Positions 9,727-18,966 are shown, counted from the stretch's first letter. The stretch: 20,448 nt of DNA from Ophiothrix spiculata (GCA_000969725.1 JXSR01S003734.1), one strand, 5' to 3'. Notes: generated from the letters alone by a model not told the origin. A program made the numbers and translations.

Positions 9727-10123
9727 TGCACTCATAACATTCATTTTTTGTATACTATACATATGCCCTGCAAACCCGTGCACTGTATACCCGAATAATA
9801 TAGCAGCCTTAGCGCTCCATAATAAAGATTTAGGAAAGTACCTCTTTAAGAGGAATTGGACATATTCAGCATGTTTCCAAACTTTTCTCCAAAGCCTCTT
9901 TTATATCAAATCTGGCATGCCTTTCAACTTCAATTCCTGTACTTATCTGATGATCCTAAATAATTATCATGTCTTTCAACCTCAGGATTTCTATAATTGC
10001 CATGGCCGTACTTCCAGGATACCAACGTCTACACAGGTTACACAGCATAGGTAAAATGTGAGGAAATCACGTGAAAAATCGAAAAATGCATTTACAACTT
10101 CACATTTTGACAAATCCTTTAAT
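9727..10123. other. Intron, no feature recognised
   Basis: A 115-codon open frame on the plus strand (9707-10054) starts with a hydrophobic stretch, but the start lies inside the foldback arm and nothing supports expression. Confidence 0.5.
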
Positions 10124-10163
10124 ACTAAAAGAGCCGGAGGGGGGGGGGGCAGAATCTGCCCCC
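10124..10163 (+). repeat. Shared motif with an 11-G run, copy 1
   Basis: CTAAAAGAGCCGGA is followed by a run of 11 G and AGAATCTGCCCCCC, so the G run can pair with the C run. A related motif with an equal G run is at 11724-11781. It looks like one terminus of a repeat family, but the far ends are not defined. Confidence 0.55.
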
Positions 10164-10595
10164 CTCACGACATTTTTTGTTATATTTTTGCCGGGTTTTT
10201 TTTGCGCTGAAACTTCTTGACTTTTTTCTTTCAAGCCTTGCGCTCGATTTAAGACCCTTTTTTTTGGTAAAAATCGAACCTAGAGTAATAGCACTCTGGT
10301 TACAACGAAAAATTGACCAAAAACTGATTTTCAATAGAAAATACACACAAATCGTGTATTTTTTTTTGTCACTTCCACTATGTTTTATGTTATTTATTTG
10401 TTTTTTAAGTAAGAACATGTGTAAGTATACTTTGACGCACATAATTGCTAAAATATGTCACACTATCTTTCTCCGTTTTCCATTTAAAAATCAAAACACA
10501 AGGCAGTCCACTGAAAATATGATCTTTGTTCAGAAATAAGATGAGAGACACTAGCATAGCAATAGTCCCATCTACATATATACTCTGTAAATCTT
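10164..10595. other. Intron, T-rich, no feature recognised
   Basis: T-rich stretches create overlapping long open frames on both strands, with low-complexity products. No protein family is recognisable. Confidence 0.5.
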
Positions 10596-11060
10596 GAAAT
10601 ATGCAACAAGTAGCCGATTAACGCACACAAACCAATATGACGATACGGGGAAGTAAATTAGTCCATATTTCTCAAATCATAACAAGGTACCAAATCTTGC
10701 TGAATATTCAAATGAGTTTATTTACAATGTTTGTCCATGTCTTATCAAAAAATTAGCCCAAAATTATAAAGAATTCAGGTATAAATATTAATATTAACAT
10801 ATTAATACGCAGTGATTCGGCCTTAAATCAACCCTAATCAATCATTACTAGTCTCTTACACATAACAAAACCACCAGTTCACAATGTTGAAGAATACAAG
10901 GGATATGCTATGAATCTTGTTACAGAGTCTGATTTCTTGTTGCATACTTCAAAGTTTATAGAGTATAGTGTTGATATAACTATAGAGGTAGTGGCTTTTA
11001 GCTACAAAAGAAACCTACGGAGTTCAAGGTTTTTACAGAATATAATGGAAATAAAAACAT
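10583..11060 (+). repeat. Dispersed ~480-bp repeat, copy 1
   Basis: Matches 18136-18640 in the same direction with moderate divergence: ACTCTGTAAATCTTGA, CCAATATGACGATACGGGGA, CAATCATTACTAG and CCACCAGTTCACAATGTTG. Near its right end a short frame reads HNVEEYKGYAMNLVTESD. The class is unknown. Confidence 0.78.
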
Positions 11061-11335
11061 TTTGCATTTTGGTTCTCACAGTATATTACATGTGAATACA
11101 TAACAAAGCTTATTCAGGCTTCCTGTTCTATACATGCATACATGTGACTGCTGACTCTTTGAACTCATGCGAGTTGTTAAATGATGCGGTAGTGGCTTGT
11201 CGGATTTACAATAAAAATAGACCTTGTGGTTCCGTGTATAATTTGTGCGGTGTGATTCCACTTTTTTGCCTGATTTCCTAACTGTATATCTTATATTGTG
11301 TGATTTCTGTAGACGTCGGTATCCTGGAAGTACAT

Positions 11336-11495
11336 GGTCAATTATAGAAATCCTGAGGTTGAAAGACATGTTCATTTTAGGAATATCTGAAAAGCGCAGA
11401 AAATAAAGATGAAACGTATGATACTGGTCAAATATAGAAGTCCTGAGGTTGAAAGATATATTCATTTTAAGGAATATCTAAAAAAGTGTGGAAAT
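11336..11495. repeat. Two-copy tandem repeat, period 90
   Basis: GGTCAATTATAGAAATCCTG at 11336 recurs as GGTCAAATATAGAAGTCCTG at 11426, with about 70 nt of continued likeness (GAGGTTGAAAGA, TTCATTTTA, GGAATATCT). Confidence 0.85.
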
Positions 11496-11723
11496 TACAA
11501 AAATTAAGTGTGTAAAATTTTTAAGTAATCCTTGAAATAGGCACGGTGAATAAATTGGTCTTGTGGTATAGAGTATGAGCCTCTTTTGAAAAAAATGAAA
11601 AGCATATTCAGAGTGGAGGGAAAGTTTGGGCATGCTGGGGACCATATGTGTTCAACTTTTTTTGGGACAGTGCTGTGCAACCATAGGTGCATTTTCCCTT
11701 AAATTGTATCCATGTTTAACCTT

Positions 11724-11781
11724 AAAAGAGCCGGGTTATTTTGACCCATCTCACAGCCGGATGGGGGGGGGGGATTCCGCC
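11724..11781 (+). repeat. Shared motif with an 11-G run, copy 2
   Basis: TTAAAAGAGCCGGG, then 11 G and ATTCCGCCCC, like 10124-10163. Downstream sequence to about 12101 is AT-rich and of unknown origin. Confidence 0.55.
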
Positions 11782-12105
11782 CCTAAAGATCTTTGAAACT
11801 GATTGTTGAAACATCAAGTGTGTGGTACCAGTGGATAGCTATGACCCTTGGTACCAAAAAAATTCAAAACATACTTTGCATGACATAAGTGACGTCATGT
11901 CAAAAATGTGACAAATCACAAAAAATTGCAAAAATCATGTTTTTTCACAATTTTGTTAAGTAAAAGTGACATATCATATGTCATTCAAAAGCTGAAATTA
12001 TATAGCATCAAATTAAGTCATAAACTCAATTTTGAAAATCGTGACTTTCCGCTCATTTTGCCAGAGCATCCCTCATAAAAGCATTTTCAGCTTTGAATCT
12101 TTTAA

Positions 12106-12584
12106 CCCTTTGAACCCTGGCCATTCCTTGTGCATCTGTACCGCTGACCCGGGCCAACCCGAAAGTTAAAAAACACAATATAACGCCCAAACTTACTTTT
12201 ATTTTGATTTTTCTTGCTTTACCTTTTCATTTTACACTAGTCTGAATTGTTCCAATTACCAGCATTAACAAAAAATACTATTTATGTCGACCAACATATT
12301 CGACATTTACATTGTAGTCTATGGGCCCAGCCATATTTGCTGAAAAATTGATCAAATTTACGAAAATGTGAGTAAATAAGAGCAGAATGACCAATTAACA
12401 ATGTGTTCAAAGTTTTATTGATGTGTTCCGATATAAATAAGACCATTGGAAATTTCAACTAACCATGCCTGTTGACGCACACAACAAGTTTCTGACACGT
12501 GACCTTGAAAACGGTAAACCGGCTCATCGGGTATACGGTACATGTACACGTGAGCCGGTATATCAGCTCGTCAGGTTCAAAGGG
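12106..12584. mobile_element. piggyBac-like MITE with TTAA flanks
   Basis: Flanked on both sides by TTAA (12102-12105 and 12585-12588). Ends are CCCTTTGAACCCTG at the left and, reversed, CCCTTTGAACCTGACG at the right. TTAA target duplication with CCC-type tips is characteristic of the piggyBac superfamily. The 479-bp interior has no transposase. Confidence 0.85.
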
Positions 12585-12764
12585 TTAATTTCTTAAAAAA
12601 TAACTTGTTTATAGAGCTAGTGTATCAACATCACAGATTGCAAAAAGATGAGAATACTTCCAGGAAGCCATATGAAAATCGAAAGTTTAAACATTATTCC
12701 AATTTAGAATTTCATGGCGCCAATAGATCTAAACGATGGACCAATAGACCCAAATGATGGATCA

Positions 12765-13168
12765 ATTGCGTGCCATACAGCCTTAAGCCAAAAAAAAAAG
12801 TTATTTGGTTCTCCTCCACAGCCCGCCCCTATTTTTCAAAAATGGGGAAAAGTTTTTACTGTACAAAAGTATATCGCGCCTAATTTTCAGATTTTCCAAA
12901 AACGGTTGTTTTTTTTCTTTGAGAATTTTGATATTTTGATTTTTTTTAAAGTTGTTGTTTTTAATTTAATACTGTTTTTAAACTTGTATAAAGAGATCTT
13001 TCGGTACAGTAGACTTATTTGCATCTTTATAGAGGCCAAAATTTGGTGTAGCTTTGACTTACATTTGAAAAAAAAATCTAAAAAAAAAATCTGCCCGCCT
13101 GCACTTGCTCAAAAAAGTTGTGGAGGACTACCAAACAATTTATTTTTTTGGCCTTAGCAGGAACACTG
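12765..13168 (-). mobile_element. hAT-like MITE with CAGTGTTCCTGC end
   Basis: The right tip, reversed, is CAGTGTTCCTGCTAAGGCCA (13168 downward). The left part has AAGCCAAAAAAAAAAGTTAT and CTCCTCCACAGCCCGCCC, which pair with right-side AAATTGTTTGGTAGTCCTCC. The left tip itself is decayed, so 12765 is approximate. It shares its tip with the element at 15833-16039. An open frame at 12714-13157 is a by-product of A/T runs. Confidence 0.7.
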
Positions 13169-15524
13169 TCTGTGAGTCTCATAAGCACACACATCTGTGA
13201 TATTCATTAATGCCAATGTGCATCACAAAGTCAAAAGGGAATAACTGCATTTCATATCACCTGCAAGCTACTTTCTTTTACCTCGGACGGAAGTTCAATA
13301 AATGAGTCAATAATCATTATCTTTTCATAAATAAATAAGTAAATACAGTATCTACTTTATATCAAACATCTGTATATACAACTTTTTGCATGTGAGTGGA
13401 TTAAAGTGAGATTGGACGTTATATTAAAGTATCTACTACTGTATTATTTTCAAGATCTTTCTCACAAGATGTTTAAGAAACATACAATATTAAAGTGTCT
13501 TCTCACTTTAATAGCTTTATGATTCTCTATGGACCTATAAAAAGCTCCTGAAAGTCAGTAAATTAGGTTACAATTGGAAATAAAGTAAACAAAAAGTATT
13601 CCACCACTTTCGGTTCACGAAAACTGTATTCACAAATTTTGCCAGTTTTTTTTAAGGTTACATATAAATTTTTACAGTTTTGATGTTGAAAGTCTGCCTC
13701 CAATAAATGCACCTTTTTTGCAAATTCACTCCCCTTCCCCCTGGATTACTGGAGACAATACAGTATGTAATTTATTTGCACATACTACTTTTTTGGTTTG
13801 TAAGGCAGAAATATCTGTGTTGTACAATTTTCAAACAACTGAGTCTAAAAAAAAGGAGAAATATCCATGGTTGAACTATAGATGTAGAGCAGAGAATCCG
13901 GACTTTGTATATCTGCCCAAGTAATGGCTTTATCAGGTATGCAGCTCAAATTGAGGGGATCTGGTACAATCAGTTCTCATAAGAGACAAACAGTGCAAAT
14001 AACAATTTGTGACCGTCCATCCCAAAACAGCTGTAAATGCCACCTCTTGTCATTTTCACTTTATTTTATTATAGGCAAAGACCATGTTTTAAGGATTAAA
14101 ATGATACCTTTATGAACTTCACACGATTTCCAGAAGTCAAGTTATGGTCCGTCAAGGTTGTCAGGGAGTAAAACGTATAACTGAGATAAACGCTTTCATA
14201 CATCAGTAAGCCCTATATTTTCTGTTGATTGTCTTAAAAATAAATTTCACATTTCCTATCATTTTCTTGAAATGAAACTTTGCTGGTATTTTGTAGCAGC
14301 AACAAGGATTGTGAATCTGTCAAAAAATCAATTTTGGCAAATTACGACCTTGACATCTATTTTCACCTGTAGCGCAAAATGAAGTTTCTGCCATTAATGG
14401 CTATACGGACTGGACAGCCACTTTTATGCTAATAATACACCAACCTGCACGCAAAGCGTGTGTGCCTGTTTTTCAATATATTCGTGCATTATGATAAGAC
14501 GCAATGCATCATCGACAAAAACCTGAATACCCCCCTCCGAATCCGATTCCCATGCCAGAATAAAAATGGTGGCAAGTCCAGAATCTCCACTCTAAATCTA
14601 TGGCTTTAACTCAATATCTAAAATAATCTGATATATGGTAAATACGTATAACTTTGTGAATAGCAGTATTATTCAATTTATAAATCTCCTGTCCTGTGCT
14701 ACAGTGAAGGGACAAATTATTTTCTGATTGCTAAAATTCAATTTTTTTAACCTGTGAACTTAACTGCTAGAAATTTGGTAACAATTTTTTTACTAGCTAT
14801 TTTATGCTAAGTACTGTAAACGCCAATATTTTTGCTTTCAGTAAGTTTTGTGCACGGGCCAATTTCTTGTTTGAATCATTTTGCATGTTTTAATTTTTGC
14901 GCGTTTTAATTTTCACGCTTGTGCTATTTTTTTACGTTCGACAGTACGCGAGCTGAGCGCAAAAATAAATGTACCACAAAATATACCACTGCTTATATTT
15001 ATTTTAAGCCTGATGGATTTGCCAAAACGCCATTTCAAACTTTCTGACAAATGCAGAGGGCAGTATTGCAGAGTGAAGAAGTTCCACTGATGCTCTCTGC
15101 CATTTTGTTATCATTCATGGAGTTATTATACCTCTGGGTTTGCTAAGCAGATCACGTAAATCTTCATTTGACGCATGTACAGTGCGTGCATTTCATGAGC
15201 AATCCATGAATGTGTTTTCAACAGCGTTTAATGTGACTTAATCTGGACCGAGTACACCAATTTTTATAGCTAATCCATTTTGAAGAGTCTTGATGTACGA
15301 CATGTGCAGCAGTAAAATGCTGGAGGAACAATATAACATAACCTCAATGAGCAACAATCATAAATGTCCATTATCAGTATAACTGGTCATATTAAAATGG
15401 CAGTGAGCACTGATAGCCCTTTTTAATTTCTTGAGAAGCAACATGTCAGATTAGTGTTTCCAGCTTTTATTTGTCTTCACATGAAGATGTTGAGTATGTG
15501 TATCAGAGCACAGTTTTTACTTAC
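13169..15524. other. Intron, no feature recognised
   Basis: About 2.3 kb of AT-rich intron. Small hairpins (for example ATTAAAGTG with CACTTTAAT near 13490) and words typical of old repeats occur, but no boundary, exon or protein likeness can be supported. Confidence 0.55.
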
Positions 15525-15680
15525 CAACACAACCTATTGTTAACACACCATCCATGAAAGACTCATGTTCCTTGAAAGACGTGTCTGTTATAGAGTCTGT
15601 ATCAGAGACTGCTGATGAGGCTAAGGCATCTTCTCCTCTGATCTCTGCCTCGATTCTATTTCGCCAGCTAGATAAGTCCA
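15525..15680 (-). CDS. GNL1: GNL1 exon: DLSSW block to start of P-loop
   Basis: The exon follows CAG at 15683-15681 and ends GTTG|GTAAGT (donor 15524-15523), 156 nt, phase 1 on both sides. With the previous exon it reads V-D-L-S-S-W-R-N-R-I-E, an acidic/serine-rich spacer (GEDALASSAVSDTDS, then ITDTSFKEHESF), and MDGVLTIGCVG, which leads into CPNVGKSS of the next exon. Known GNL1 proteins have the same order, with a variable acidic spacer before the DGVVTIGCVG block. Of three tandem acceptors for this exon this is the only one followed by the complete coding sequence and a good donor, so it is taken as the functional one. Confidence 0.9.
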
Positions 15681-15713
15681 CTGCACAAAGGAAAAAGTAA
15701 AGTATGTTTTAGA

Positions 15714-15799
15714 GTCTGTATCAGAGACTGCTGATGAGGCTAAGGCATCTTCCCCTCTGATCTCTGCCTCGATTCTATTTCGCCAGCTAGATAAGTCCA
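15714..15799 (-). pseudogene. Second partial copy of the DLSSW exon
   Basis: This is a near-identical copy of the first ~85 nt of the functional exon at 15680, with its own CAG acceptor (15802-15800) and T-rich tract. It encodes VDLSSWRNRIEAEIRGEDA and continues to DTDS, then runs directly into intron-like sequence and the next acceptor without a recognisable donor. The offset to the functional acceptor is 119 nt, not a multiple of three. Splicing here would read through out of frame to a stop at about 15621. The very low divergence suggests a recent duplication. It may be ignored by the spliceosome, or it may compete as a non-productive acceptor. Confidence 0.85.
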
Positions 15800-15832
15800 C
15801 TGCACAAAGGAAAAAGTAAAGTATGTTACAGA

Positions 15833-16039
15833 CAGTGTTCCTGCTAAGGCCGTATGGTGCGCAACTGGCACAGGAACCATGAAAATTGGTGCAAAAGGTT
15901 TCTGCAAAAAACAATGTCTTTTTCTTGCTTTTCTTAGCTAATTTTTGGCCTCAGCTCGTGATTTTGGTGCAAATACCTCTTCAACTTTGTCAAAATTGGT
16001 CAAATTGGCGCAAGCTCAAAAACCTTCGCAGGAACAATG
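15833..16039. mobile_element. hAT-like MITE with 8-bp target duplication
   Basis: Tips CAGTGTTCCTGC and GCAGGAACAATG are inverted copies. Flanks GTTACAGA (15825-15832) and GTTATAGA (16040-16047) match at 7 of 8 positions, the size expected for hAT elements. The 207-bp interior is non-coding. It sits at the junction between two tandem copies of the DLSSW exon. Confidence 0.88.
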
Positions 16040-16081
16040 GTTATAGAGTTTGTATAAGAGACTGCTTATGAGATTTAGGCA

Positions 16082-16341
16082 CGTACTCTGGCAACTGAAT
16101 GGTAATTTGACTGAGAATGCGGCTATTGAGCCAGCCAAGCGCCGTTTGGCGGTAAATTGTAAGATGCGTATTGCGTTGTAGTCAAGTAATAGTAGAGCGA
16201 GACAGAACGCAGAGCTTGGTCAATATGCACTCGCGCAGCGTCTGTCCAGGCAGAGTGCCCGCGTGGCGCAATCCCCTAACTTTGACAAATTTTTAGGGTG
16301 CAAATAGACCAGTTTCCTATCTGTAGTTTCTTTAATCTATG
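16082..16341 (+). mobile_element. 260-bp insertion with 8-bp target duplication TTTAGGCA
   Basis: TTTAGGCA occurs directly before (16074-16081) and after (16342-16349) the insert. The interior from GACTGAGAATGCGGCTAT onward matches 7009-7250. Clear terminal inverted repeats are not visible, so the superfamily is open. It splits the third copy of the DLSSW exon. Confidence 0.85.
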
Positions 16342-16344
16342 TTT

Positions 16345-16401
16345 AGGCATCTTCTTCTCTGATCTCTGCCTCGATTATATTTCGCCAACTAGATAAGACC
16401 A
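16345..16401 (-). pseudogene. Oldest partial copy of the DLSSW exon, transposon-split
   Basis: A CAG acceptor (16404-16402) is followed by sequence like the start of the functional DLSSW exon. In frame it would read V-V-L-S-S-W-R-N-I-I-E, with D and R of the functional copy replaced. The coding likeness stops at GCC followed by TAA, where a 260-bp insertion begins. The rest of this copy continues at 16081-16048 beyond the insertion, in diverged form (TTTGTATAAGAGACTGC). It is the most diverged of three copies. Splicing to this acceptor would give an immediate stop, so it is a relic or a non-productive acceptor. Confidence 0.8.
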
Positions 16402-16404
16402 CTG

Positions 16405-16637
16405 CATGAAGGGAAAAAAAACCAACTATGAAATAGAACCTGTAACGGTAATTTGTGATGAAGCGATTCAGAGCTGTCATAATACAGAGATTTGCCTCGC
16501 CATGATAGGTTGTTATTGAAGGTTGTACTTCGCTTTTATTTGTTCTTTGTCACATTTACGTTTGTCAAACAACTCACACCTTGAAAAATTCTGCTTTTGG
16601 TACAATCATCCTTTTCTTTAATTGCTCCCGTATTCTA
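16405..16637. other. Intron, no feature recognised
   Basis: Unassigned AT-rich intron sequence upstream (in gene direction) of the outermost DLSSW acceptor. Confidence 0.5.
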
Positions 16638-16787
16638 ATGGTGCATTTAGAGTCCAGCGATTTCATCACTGCAACATCGCTCAATACGCATCCTTGACAT
16701 TTTAAATCGCACTTCTTGTAGCGCATGTAAAGACTGCGTATGGAGCGATGTTGCAGTGATGAAATCCCTTGATTCTGAACGCACCAT
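16638..16787. repeat. Foldback MITE, 53-bp arms
   Basis: Arms 16638-16690 and 16735-16787 match as inverted copies at 47 of 53 positions by hand count: tips ATGGTGCATTTAGAGTC and ATGGTGCGTTCAGAATC, and the perfect core ATCACTGCAACATCGCTC. Confidence 0.9.
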
Positions 16788-16894
16788 CAGACAGAATATA
16801 TTACTACACCTCTTGAATATTTATAAGTCTTCTTATTGGTCAAATAGTGGAGATGCGTAAAAAGTATTTTTGACTACTTTTCCGTTTGCGTTAA

Positions 16895-16938
16895 TACTCA
16901 ATACATCCGTGCATTAATACTCAATACATCCATGCAGG
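16895..16938. repeat. 22-bp direct duplication
   Basis: TTAATACTCAATACATCCGT with GCA is directly followed by TTAATACTCAATACATCCAT with GCA. Imperfect inverted likeness surrounds it (AAGTATTTTTGACTACTTT against CTACTTTCGC... reversed). Confidence 0.7.
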
Positions 16939-17097
16939 ATGCATTTACGCGTTGCGTCTCTGTGTTTTACACACACGCTGCGAAAGTAGTAAAAACTTCC
17001 GCATGGTACTACCGTATGGCTCATAGCAAAGTACTAAATTTATTAACTTTAAGATTTATTTCCAAGTTATATTTTGACTTTTTTAAGGTGTAGTAAA

Positions 17098-17227
17098 ACA
17101 AATACAACATGGTTTATTTCAGAGAAGTATTGCAAAATATTGTCCCTCGGTTTTGGATGATCTAGAACATCCAACACCTTGGGGACAGCATTTTGCGATA
17201 CTTCCCCTCAAACCATGTTGTATTTGT
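17098..17227. repeat. Foldback element, about 60-bp arms
   Basis: Arms 17098-17159 and 17168-17227 are inverted copies: ACAAATACAACATGGTTT at both tips, GAAGTATTGCAAAATATTGT against GAAGTATCGCAAAATGCTGT, and TTGGATG at the centre; the loop is 8 nt. Confidence 0.9.
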
Positions 17228-17242
17228 ATATTTCCCTCATGT

Positions 17243-17500
17243 TTTTATTTATCTATTTTTATTTTTATCTATAACATTCGGCTGTAAGCCTGGCCAATCC
17301 CAATAGTGCAAATGCTTTAAATTCAAGGGAGGCCTCCGTGGTGTGAAATATTGGGAAGAATTTTCGATTTTAGATGCAGGAGGAAAACGGAGTGCTCGGA
17401 GAAAACCTACGAGGACGAGTATGGATCGACAACCAAATTCACGTACAACCTAGGTCCGACCGGGAATCGAACCCGGGCCGCAGCGGTGAAAGGCGAGGTT
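17243..17500 (-). repeat. Second tRNA-derived SINE family, head truncated
   Basis: On the minus strand: CTCGCCTTTCACCGCTGCGG, a B box GGGTTCGATTCCCGG, a central part with GGTTTTCTCCGAGCACTCCG, and an AT-rich tail at about 17243-17275. The central motif is common in tRNA-derived SINEs of marine invertebrates. The A-box end is missing or degenerate, and the element begins about 8 nt from the splice donor of the 17508-17587 exon. Confidence 0.8.
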
Positions 17501-17507
17501 TCCTTAC

Positions 17508-17587
17508 CTTGACCGTGACATATTGATTCACATGCTTTAAGCAGCTGTAAAGGCCCCACAGCTGTAAATGTCCCTCTTCTTCTCTTT
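17508..17587 (-). CDS. GNL1: GNL1 short basic-linker exon
   Basis: This is an 80-nt exon between a TAG acceptor (17590-17588, preceded by a T-rich tract) and an AAG|GTAAGG donor (GT at 17507-17506). It reads KRRRGTFTAVGPLQLLKA followed by CESICHGQ, closely matching the family pattern of a basic run, then LGPEQLL, ACE and a lysine/glutamine before VDLSSW. The phase enters with one base and leaves with one base, joining to TGGAC of the next exon as V-D-L-S-S-W. It was found by homology reasoning, as its frame is not the longest open one here. The sequence directly after the donor is the truncated head of a tRNA-derived SINE, so a transposon sits at the splice junction. Confidence 0.85.
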
Positions 17588-18135
17588 CTATGTAATACTT
17601 GAAAACAAACAAAGATGTTTTAGGCAAAGCGTTAGATAAAATGAGGGCATAAGTCATGACTACAATTACTATAATATTACTAGGGCAATGACATTTCAAT
17701 AAATGCAAGGTATTTTGTACGACTGATATTAGGTCAACCTTATAATACAAAAGCTTTTGGTCTATGGCCTGTTAGCTTACCAGACTTAAATCACAATATT
17801 TTGGCATAATAAATTTGTGAACAATCTGAATCAGATAGAATCGTCAATTTATCACACACGCCATGAGTGATAATTTTATGAGTTTAGGTGGCTTTCCAAA
17901 TATCTTCAACTTCACTGAAGATAAAATGGATGCTATTGGAATATATATATCAAAATTAGTGTGATAGGATTATGACTGTTCATGTCTCTGTGCTGAAAAA
18001 GGCTCAAGTTGATTTCTGGATCATGTTTATTGTTAATTGTCGGGCCAATTCACAACGTGAATTGATATAGAAAAGCATGTGCATAGTGGAACACAGTACA
18101 AATATAAAAGACAGTCTGTTTTACACGCATGACTT
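17588..18135. other. Intron, no feature recognised
   Basis: AT-rich intron sequence upstream of the 80-nt exon, with the acceptor's T-rich tract at its left edge. Confidence 0.6.
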
Positions 18136-18640
18136 GCGTGTATACTCTGTAATTCTTGACATGTGCGAGAAGAAGCCAATTAACGCATAAACCAATATGA
18201 CCATACGGGGAAGTAAATTGGTCCATATTTCTGGAATCATAAAAACACACCAATCTTGCTGAAGATTGAAGTGAACTTTTGTTCAAGATTTGTCCATGAG
18301 TTAGCAACAAAATTATACCAAAATCATGAACAATTCACATAAAAAAATATTAGTGTACAGTGCTTTGGTCTTAACCAATTTTAATCAATCATTACTAGCC
18401 TTTTACACAATACCAGACCACCAGTTCACAATGTTGTAGAATATAAGGGGTATGCTATGGATCTTGTTACAGAGTCTGATTGCCTGGTGCAAATCAAGAA
18501 GGTTTATAAAGTACAGGTATTTGTGTCACCACCAGTTCACAATGTTATAGAATACAAGGGATATGCTATGGATCTTGTAACAGAGTTAGATTGCTTGTTA
18601 CATACTTCAAGAATGAATATAGAGTACAGGAATCTGTGTC
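18136..18640 (+). repeat. Dispersed ~500-bp repeat, copy 2, with internal duplication
   Basis: Matches 10583-11060. It carries an internal direct duplication: CCACCAGTTCACAATGTTGT (18419) and CCACCAGTTCACAATGTTAT (18530), each followed by a frame reading EYKGYAMDLVTE. The open frame continues to 18714. No protein family is recognised. Confidence 0.78.
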
Positions 18641-18798
18641 ACATGTTTGATTGGGATTGCCCATGCTCACAAGATAAAAACAAGCATGATAATTCCCACC
18701 TATTTATACTTTAATCATCTCTAAATAGGTAGAAATTGTAAGGCTTTTCTTCATCCAGAGTAAACATAATCCCGCTTACCCACGCGGTAAGGTATATG

Positions 18799-18926
18799 AA
18801 TTGTGCATTAGAAAAATCGAACCCTTTGTTAACGTTGTGTAGGGTGACGAGGTGGTCGTAGCTAACAATGGGTTTTGGTCTTACGATGGGTTAACGATGC
18901 ATTTTAACGTTAGTGAAATCGACCCC
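18799..18926 (-). mobile_element. TIR element GATTTCACTAACGTT, truncated copy
   Basis: The reverse complement matches the left half of 8481-8726: TTCACTAACGTTAAAATGCA, GTTAACCCATCGTAAGACCA, AACAAAGGGTTCGATTTT. The other terminus is absent. It ends about 40 bp from the donor of the NKID exon. Confidence 0.8.
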
Positions 18927-18966
18927 TGGTATCATAAACCCTCGTATCTCACAAACAAAATTCAAC

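Noticed and set aside
9707-10054. 115-codon plus-strand frame with a hydrophobic start resembling a signal peptide
   Set aside because: The start lies in a foldback arm, the product matches no family I know, and it is antisense within a GNL1 intron.
10125-10539. Overlapping 105- and 120-codon frames on both strands
   Set aside because: Low-complexity T-rich DNA; neither frame has a recognisable domain.
11076-11465. 129-codon minus frame with repeated FNLR-I motif
   Set aside because: The amino acid repetition simply reflects the 90-bp tandem duplication; no protein likeness.
12714-13157. 147-codon plus-strand frame
   Set aside because: It lies over a hAT-like MITE, and its F/K-rich product comes from T and A runs.
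17439-17750. 103-codon minus frame as coding
   Set aside because: The GNL1 exon here (17587-17508) uses a different frame, and the remainder crosses intron and SINE.
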